Assembly (NCBI GenBank): GCA_033060915.1
Contig: CM065377.1
Span: forward strand, 38,548,683 to 38,612,682
Reading direction: 5' to 3'
DNA from: Euryodendron excelsum
Taxonomy: Eukaryota > Streptophyta > Magnoliopsida > Ericales > Pentaphylacaceae
DNA length: 64,000 bases
This document shows, in pieces, positions 58,201 to 64,000 of the stretch. The first letter of the stretch is position 1. Every line of letters starts with the position of its first letter. The notes below the pieces were generated by a model. The model was not told the origin of the DNA and did not search any database. It saw nothing but the letters and a program-made list of their open reading frames with translations. The translations under genes and the position numbers were made by a program.

Positions 58201-61200
58201 GAGAGAGAGATGGGGGGAAGGAGCATATTCTGTGTGTGTGCATCCTTTCCTTTTGTTTTTAGATCTTTGATTTTTTAAAGATATGTATGGTACCAAGGTA
58301 TTGAATGAAAGATTTTGGATTCACTTTGGATTTGATTGGTAGTATTCTAAGTTGCTATTTTCTAAGGAAAACAAATACGTGCTAGTGAAAGAAGATATCC
58401 CTTTCTCATCTGGTCTGTTAGGATGGAGAATGGTCCTAAAGCTAGGAAGTTGGTTGGATGCAATTGTGTCTATCATTAGCGGATTAAGTATAATTGACAT
58501 ATTGAAAGATGAAATTAGCAACCAATTTTTTTACTCAAGACTTCCGGGTTCAGATAGAAGAGAATGTTTGTTAATGCAGTTGTAAATGGTCGACATGGTC
58601 CCACAATCAACAAGAGCATTTTTTGGTTATAAATGCTCCAATAACCAATGAAATTGTGCCGTATCACAACCATAAAGTTGTCCAACACACGCGAAATATG
58701 TATTATACAAAAGGATAGAGGTTCAAGATTCTATTCACGATTGTACCTGAGTGAAGCCTTTCTGCTTAGACTTTAGAGGCGTTGGAGGCCCTCACTAGGA
58801 TTCTTGTGGTTATCGTTTATCAGGAATTTGATTTTATGCGTCTTGGAAGCTGATTGCATTCTCTTTTGCATCTAATTCTTTAACTGTTTCCCTGTGTATC
58901 TAACTTTTTACCTTATCTGAGCTGCTCAAAGTGACCAAAATGATGGAACGAATAATCGTATTCTTAGCTTAGATACCTGTAGTTACATGTCCTAGTAGAT
59001 TTATAGGCAGTTTAGGGGGATTATAGATCTTACGTATACTTCTTGTGTACAGGGTGGTGCTCCTTTTTTTAAGTACTTGTAATATACATTTACTTTTTAA
59101 AAAAAAAGATACTTGTTGCTGTTAGTTTGTCTACGTATTCTTGAAATGCGTAAGGTCATTAACTGGTGATGAATTTGACTGTATGTTCTCCTTTCTCCTT
59201 CTCCCCCCAGGTTCTTGGGAGTGATTGTGTATATTATTTCCATGACATGATTGTTGAAATGATGAAATGGGGCTTCCAAGAGGGGAAAACACTGTTTGGT
59301 TTTGGATACGATTTCCGTCAAAGTAACAGGTATCTGCTGGACTTCGAGTTCAGTTAACTGTGATATACTAAAATTTTGTTTCATGCTGTGTTTCTTGTTT
59401 CTGCTGTTAATTATATCTTTTAGTTTATCTGTGGGGACAATGATAATCCAGGTCTGCCTTTGTTTAATAAGTATTAGTTAATAAATTATATCTTATTTGA
59501 TCAATGATTCCAATCTGATTTAAATTGTTGATGAGCCTACCTTATTATTATTATTATTTTTTTTGTCAGGTTGATGAGCCTGCCTTATTAGCATACCTTA
59601 TTAGCATTTGGAAACTACCAAAATGCCCTTAGTTACTCCAAAATCATATGAAAACATGAATAGAACTACAGAAACAGCATATCAACCCAAAATTAAATGA
59701 AACAACATTTCACCAAGAGCTTGTTATTCTGATACCCAAGGTGGGCCCCATACGAAGTCTCCAATTAGTCCTTTTGGTTGTTCACGTGTTCTACATCTGT
59801 CAGTCATTTAAAATTGTGGTAAACGTAGCTTGACATTGATCTGGAGTGTCTAGGAAGTGATGAAGTTAGTTGGAGTTTGGGCATTTAAATTCCACCGTAG
59901 CCATATGAAGTGGCTGGAGATTCTGGTTTTATAAATGTATAGTGCCTCTCCATTGAAAGTTTCTATAGCCATCTTTGTACTTAATGGCTATGTTATATAA
60001 GCTCGGGATAATTTCGTATGCAAGAATATGGCCTTTGGGATGTGATCCCACTCTTTAAAACTCTATTTTGTTGGGGTTTCTCTTGGTTCACAGGTTGTCT
60101 ATGAAAGCACTTGTCTGCTGTCTTCTTCTTCTTCTTCTTCTTCTTCTTCTTTTTTAAAGCAGTAGACCGTGAGAAATCATTCGCAATTATGTTGTGCTAA
60201 TATTTTACATGAATATTAAGCTATGATATTACATTAATAAGCTATGTTGCTTAGACTCTTCTAAATTTGTGAAATACCTGTGTCGGACACTTGATACTCG
60301 AACAAGGGTATGGGATATGTGGCTGATATAACTAGTTGGATATGCATCTAACAAGTATGTATTGATAATTGAGTTTATTATAGAACTATGCATAAGATTT
60401 ATATTTTATGCATAAAGCGCTATATTTTTGTTTGTAAACATTATTTTACCTTAAATAAATAAAAGAAATATTTAAAAAATATTAAGTCTAGCCATGTCTG
60501 AGTGTTCTTGGATATGCAAATTAGATGAATTTGATGCTTAGATACATATGTGACACCTATACCCGAGTCCAGGGAACATAGTTAATAGGCATTGTTTGCC
60601 ACTTATTTGCAATGTTGTGCTTTGCACAATCTGTTAACAGTTTTGATTGATGAGCCATGCATGATTTAACCTCTCTTTTGTCATTTGCTTATCATTAGAG
60701 GGATCTATGTGCAATGCATCTTTGATGCAAGACTCTGTCAATTTTGGTGGTTGTTGAAACTTGAAAGTGATGTTAGAAGATTCGAAAGGAGAAAATTAAT
60801 AAAAAAAAAAAAAAAACAGATTTGAAAAGAGAGAACAAAAGAGATTGATACACAACCAAAGGGCTGGTCTTCCATTCTAAAAGGCCAGGATAAGAGAACT
60901 TTTGTTTGGATAATAGTTGACTAAAGTCTGGAAAAGCTGATTACCAATCTTTAGGATCCTTTTTGTGTGCAAGAATACCTGGAAACTTTAAATCCTAGCC
61001 ATTGAAATATTCCAATATCAACCATACATATTATCTCAAATGGAACTGCCTAGAAAAAGCCCTTAATAGTAGCAGTTACTGTAGCATGAACATTACTCCT
61101 ACAGTACTTTGGCACTAAACAGATGCTCCTGCATCATTTTTGTTGTGATTGTTATTAGTATCCTCTCTGACCATATCATAACTTCCAACTCCATGTTTTT

Positions 61201-62147
61201 CATACCTCGAGTCTCTCATACGTGTAGTAGTTCTAATGCAAAACCTTCGTGAGACGTGGTCTCTAGGTACTTATAGTTAAATAAGTATGTGATATGATGT
61301 CTTCCAACTCAATGTTTTGCATACCTTGAGTATATCTCATAAGTGCAGTAGTTATAATGCAAAACCTTCGTGAGATGTGGTATCTAGGTACTTATAATTT
61401 GAGCCTTCTGTATTCTAAAACAGAATATACTTCCTTCTGCATTTAATTTGCTCAATACCAGTTAAATTCGGCCATGCCATATGTCAGCCCTCTCAGTTCT
61501 TTCGGTCAATTATTTTGAATGAGGGTCTGTTTCGAACGTCATCCGTACATCTAGTCTGTCCTAGCATCCTGTGGGAAGGTCTCGGCTGATTTCAATAAGT
61601 TTTATTGGAATGGAAGTATCTTCTTTGTAACAGTGTCAATGATTAGTTGTGCCGCTGAGAGGTATTATTTATATACATTAAACAATGATATTGTTTATAT
61701 AGATCAATATTTAATGTGCTTCCCGTATATTTTTATAGCAGTTTGACTCATTCTGTCTTCCCGCTGAATGCCGTATCTATACCTCTTGTGTGAAACTTAG
61801 GTTCCAGGAAACATCGGAGCGCTTGGCAGCAAAACTGGAGTCAGTATTCACCGCTTCAGGAGGAAAAAAGATAAACATAATAAGTCATTCGATGGGGGGT
61901 CTTCTGGTGAAATGTTTCATGTGCCTGCATAGCGATGTAAAATTCCACATTCCCCACTTCTTGAGTTACTCATCTTTTATTCTTTTCTTTTTTCTTTTCC
62001 TAACTAACTATTTTTTGTTGTTTGTGGTTGACATTATGAACTGGTGCTTCCTTTAGATGTAGAACTAATCTTCTGATGATAATATTGTTCTGCAGATCTT
62101 TGAGAAATATGTGAAGAATTGGATAGCAATTGCCACACCATTCCAGG
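54737..62147 (+). CDS. LCAT4: LCAT4-like phospholipase, 5' five exons (partial)
   Basis: Lecithin:cholesterol acyltransferase-like protein; the Arabidopsis relative LCAT4 is a cytosolic phospholipase A that hydrolyses acyl groups of membrane phospholipids. Exons: 54737-54971, 55431-55522, 59211-59329, 61801-61936 and 62096-62147, all with GT-AG introns and matching phases; 634 nt, 211 codons. No signal peptide or membrane segment. Motifs: DPVLLVPGIAGSILKAV (residues 30-46), DPSTGKTVSLNPKT, AIDVLDPDLVLGSDCVYYFH, GFGYDFRQSNR, and the lipase elbow INIISHSMGGLLVKC with nucleophile Ser179 (TCG, 61889). The catalytic Asp and His lie in the missing C-terminal half (family length about 530). The ATG at 54737 is chosen because upstream TTG and GTG are not starts and ATGG follows a G at -3. 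The next exon is not before 64000. Reading is intact so far. Confidence 0.93.
54972..55430 (+). other. LCAT4-like intron 1 with (AT)n
   Basis: 459 bp, GTAAAT to TAACAG. An (AT)13 microsatellite lies at 55261-55286. Confidence 0.85.
55431..55522 (+). CDS. LCAT4: LCAT4-like exon 2
   Basis: KTVSLNPKTNIEVPEDRHGL then YAIDVLDPDL; ends in phase 0 before GTGTGT, a weaker donor. Confidence 0.92.
55523..59210 (+). other. LCAT4-like intron 2 (3688 bp)
   Basis: No exon found inside. Contains short inverted words (TTTCGTAGTGTA near 56369, TACACTACGAAG near 56502) that may bound a MITE remnant, a GGGCTGG-rich stretch at 56780-56930, a GA microsatellite at 58186-58210, and A- and T-runs. Ends TTCTCCCCCCAG. 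Confidence 0.8.
58186..58210. repeat. (GA)n microsatellite
   Basis: About 12 GA units within intron 2. Confidence 0.93.
59211..59329 (+). CDS. LCAT4: LCAT4-like exon 3
   Basis: VLGSDCVYYFHDMIVEMMKW followed by GFQEGKTLFGFGYDFRQSN; ends AACAG in phase 2. Confidence 0.93.
60121..60150. repeat. (TCT)n microsatellite
   Basis: Ten trinucleotide units. Confidence 0.93.
61182..61402 (+). repeat. 119-bp tandem duplication in intron 3
   Basis: CTTCCAACTC at 61182 recurs at 61301. Shared words: TAATGCAAAACCTTCGTGAG and CTAGGTACTTATA. Confidence 0.88.
61801..61936 (+). CDS. LCAT4: LCAT4-like exon 4 with catalytic serine
   Basis: FQETSERLAAKLESVFTASG then KKINIISHSMGGLLVKCF. The nucleophile elbow HSMGG is intact. 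The intron after GAT starts GTAAAA. Confidence 0.94.
62096..62147 (+). CDS. LCAT4: LCAT4-like exon 5
   Basis: IFEKYVKNWIAIATPFQG; ends in phase 1 before GTAAGA. The family continues with an APGY-type segment, absent from the rest of the window. Confidence 0.93.
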
Positions 62148-62724
62148 GTAAGAGATCCTATATTTTATGGAAAGACCAATGGACAAAGATCTATAGCTTT
62201 GAGACTGCAACTGAATACGTCCTGAGGAGTGGAATCAAATACATTCAGAAATGACGAGCTTCTGTTTGTTCATAATTCTATAATCTTAATGATCAAATTT
62301 CAAAAGCATGTGAAGAATTTCAAAACCTCTCTTTTTCAGCACCTCGTAAATCTTCGTAGGACCAATTATTTAATGCCAATTAATTCCTCATCTAAAATAA
62401 ACCCACTTATGATAGACATTTGTTAGAGTTCCCTCATTTGCAACAATTTTAATATAGCGGAAGTTAAACTTCTGATAAGTCGTACAATTTAGTTGAATTT
62501 TTTGTTTTAATTATCCATCTGTACTAATTTGTTTATGCTGGGTTCCGAGGAATTCAATGTTATGCGACTTACATTGAAAGATTTGCAAATCTTGTTTCTA
62601 TTTTGGTTTTACTTGTATATCTTTTAAACTAGGAATTTCAATGTTCCATTTCTCAAAGTTAGAAGTTACGTTACACGATGTTACTTGGAATATGGACTAC
62701 TGGGACCAAAATGTCAAGGACTCA
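62148..62724 (+). other. Start of LCAT4-like intron 5
   Basis: AT-rich intron DNA between the donor at 62148 and the LINE. No exon recognised. Confidence 0.7.
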
Positions 62725-64000
62725 GAGTCTGTTTAGATTTTAGAATGTGGTTGCAAGTTCTTGGTTTATCAGATAGGGATGTAGGTTGGTGGGATGGTCT
62801 TGGAGTGGAGGGCAATCCTAGTTTTATTCTTGCTAAGAAGCTAAAGCTGTTAAAGGAAGACTAAAAGCCAGTGTAGAGAGGGGATTGGTAATGTAGAAGT
62901 TAGAACAGTGAGGTTTTTGCAAGATACGAGGATCTGGGCTGGAGAAGGGTTAGGGCTTTAACTTAGAGGGAGGTTCAAGAGGACAAAAAGACAAGATGGT
63001 TGGACTTTTGAAGGTGGAAGAATTGGTTGTCATCAAAATCAAGGGAGCTATGGTTAAATGAGGAAGAAGTCTAGATTAAATAGCTTAAAGTTTAGTAGCA
63101 TTATAGATAAGGATGTTAATTTGCTCAATTAGCTTTCATGGAGGAGATATGCAGCCTTTCAATCGCATATTCACAATAAAGCTCTTGGTCAAGATGGTTT
63201 GACTATGATGTTTTTGGATAGTTGTTGAGTGTGGTAAGAGAGTGTGTGTTGAGATCTATGAATCATTGTTTTGAGGTTAGGGGTTTCTATTAGTAGTTTG
63301 AATGCTTCCTTTGTTGCTTTAATTCCTAAGAAGGGTGGGGTCATAGACTTGAGGAATTTTTGTCCTATTAGCTTGTTGATTAGAGGCTATAAGCTTTTGA
63401 CTTGGTAATGGAGATCCAAAAAGATGAATAATTTGAGTTTTAGGATTTATTTTATTTAAGAATTTTATCTTAGTAGGACTCTAATTAAGATTTTGTTTAT
63501 TTATTGGATAAGGCCATATACATAGTATATATATGGCATGATATGTAAAGGATTGGATAGTTTTGACGATTACTGATTGAATTGAATATTGATTTCCATC
63601 CCTTTGAATTTCTCTCCCCTCTCTGAATCTCTTCTTCTCTTGCCCATCTCTGTTTCTCTCTTCTCCATCTCGGGTTTTTTTCTCTTCTTCCTCTATTCTT
63701 CTGAATCAGCTCTCCTTTCCTCTTTTCTGTCTCTGTTCTTCTCTTATCTCTCAAGTTCTGCCCTTCTATTCCCTATTCTCTTCTTTCTCATTCTATTCTT
63801 CTCTATTCTCTATTATAATGTTACTGTTCTACATCACTTGGACATTGTGATGATATTAGAAAGAATTGTTGATAAGGTGGTGTCTGAAAGTCAGAATGCT
63901 ATAGTAGGGTGGAGGTAGATCTTAGATTTGATATTAATGAGTGCTCTAGACAGAGGAGCTGGTTAGTTGATTTCAAGTTAGATATTGAGAAAGGTTAAAA
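62725..64000 (+). mobile_element. Decayed L1-type LINE in intron 5
   Basis: Fragments of a plant LINE ORF2, in order but in shifting frames. MWLQVLGLSDRDVGWW and PSFILAKKLKLLKED (62740-62850) are the linker between endonuclease and RT. NWLSSKSRELWLNEEE is near 63020-63070. FVALIPKKGGVIDLRNFCPI then SLLIRGYKLL (63309-63402) is the RT fingers region. ILERIVDKVVSESQNAIVG (63851-63906) and FKLDIEKG, containing the RT motif A aspartate, reach the window edge. The 5' end (endonuclease) is missing, as in a 5'-truncated insertion. Many stops; dead. Same orientation as the host gene. Confidence 0.85.
63406..63835. mobile_element. 430-bp insertion inside the LINE
   Basis: It separates YKLL from the following RT segment; removing it leaves the ten residues expected between those blocks. 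ACTTGG at 63400-63405 recurs at 63836-63841. The left part (TTTATTTAAGAATTTTATC, AGTAGGACTCTAATTA) resembles short LTR/TRIM sequences; the right 200 bp are CT-rich. Identity uncertain. Confidence 0.5.

Larger units (their letters stand above)
59330..61800 (+). other. LCAT4-like intron 3 (2471 bp)
   Basis: GTATCT to ACTTAG. Holds a (TCT)n microsatellite at 60121-60150, a small duplication of GTTGATGAGCCT(A/G)CCTTATTA at about 59527-59600, and a 119-bp tandem duplication at 61182-61402. No coding segment seen. Confidence 0.8.

Noticed and set aside
61790..62056. ORF continuing past exon 4 into the intron
   Set aside because: After HSD the residues become hydrophobic low complexity, and the GT donor at 61937 with the AG acceptor at 62095 restores the family sequence.

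Overview
Plant nuclear DNA, probably from a woody eudicot; I cannot name the species. The evidence is one intron-rich LCAT/phospholipase gene with GT-AG introns, nested long-LTR Ty3/gypsy-type elements, a CACTA end, an L1-type LINE and many microsatellites. The window has two parts: a retrotransposon nest (1-42460), and an older repeat-rich flank ending in the only recognisable host gene (54737 to beyond the right edge).

The nest has at least three levels. Element E1 (1-6225 plus 30114 to about 39196, truncated by the left edge) carries a broken gag and an antisense plant-mobile-domain (PMD) gene. Element E2 (6226-30113) is complete from LTR to LTR and inserted inside the E1 PMD gene. A 4.85-kb solo LTR (6511-11358, minus strand) inserted in the 5' LTR of E2, with a perfect CCATA target duplication. 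The right end (39197-42460) is a further LTR fragment. E2 reads: 5' LTR, primer-binding site, leader, gag, spacer, antisense PMD gene with an 88-bp intron, polypurine tract, 3' LTR. I see no protease, reverse transcriptase, RNase H or integrase in either element, so these are gag-only, non-autonomous, Tat/Ogre-like elements that would need a helper.

The most unusual signal is an array of 20-bp dyad-symmetric sites at exactly 38-bp spacing. It lies just upstream of the TATA box in every LTR promoter and again inside each element before the polypurine tract. The dyad sequence differs between E1 and E2 but matches between LTR and interior of the same element, as expected of a binding site co-evolving with an element-specific factor. 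The LTRs also hold 45-48-bp tandem arrays with a small hairpin in each unit, again different in sequence between elements.

The flank (42461-54736) holds a one-ended CACTA terminus (45237), a 2.2-kb solo LTR (48500-50700, target duplication TGTGA) with a 72-bp internal array, a copia-like LTR remnant, a 183-bp duplication and microsatellites. The host gene is the 5' part of an LCAT4-type phospholipase: five exons, about 211 codons, ending at 62147 with its next exon outside the window. Its fifth intron carries a decayed LINE in the same orientation, itself interrupted by a 430-bp insertion.
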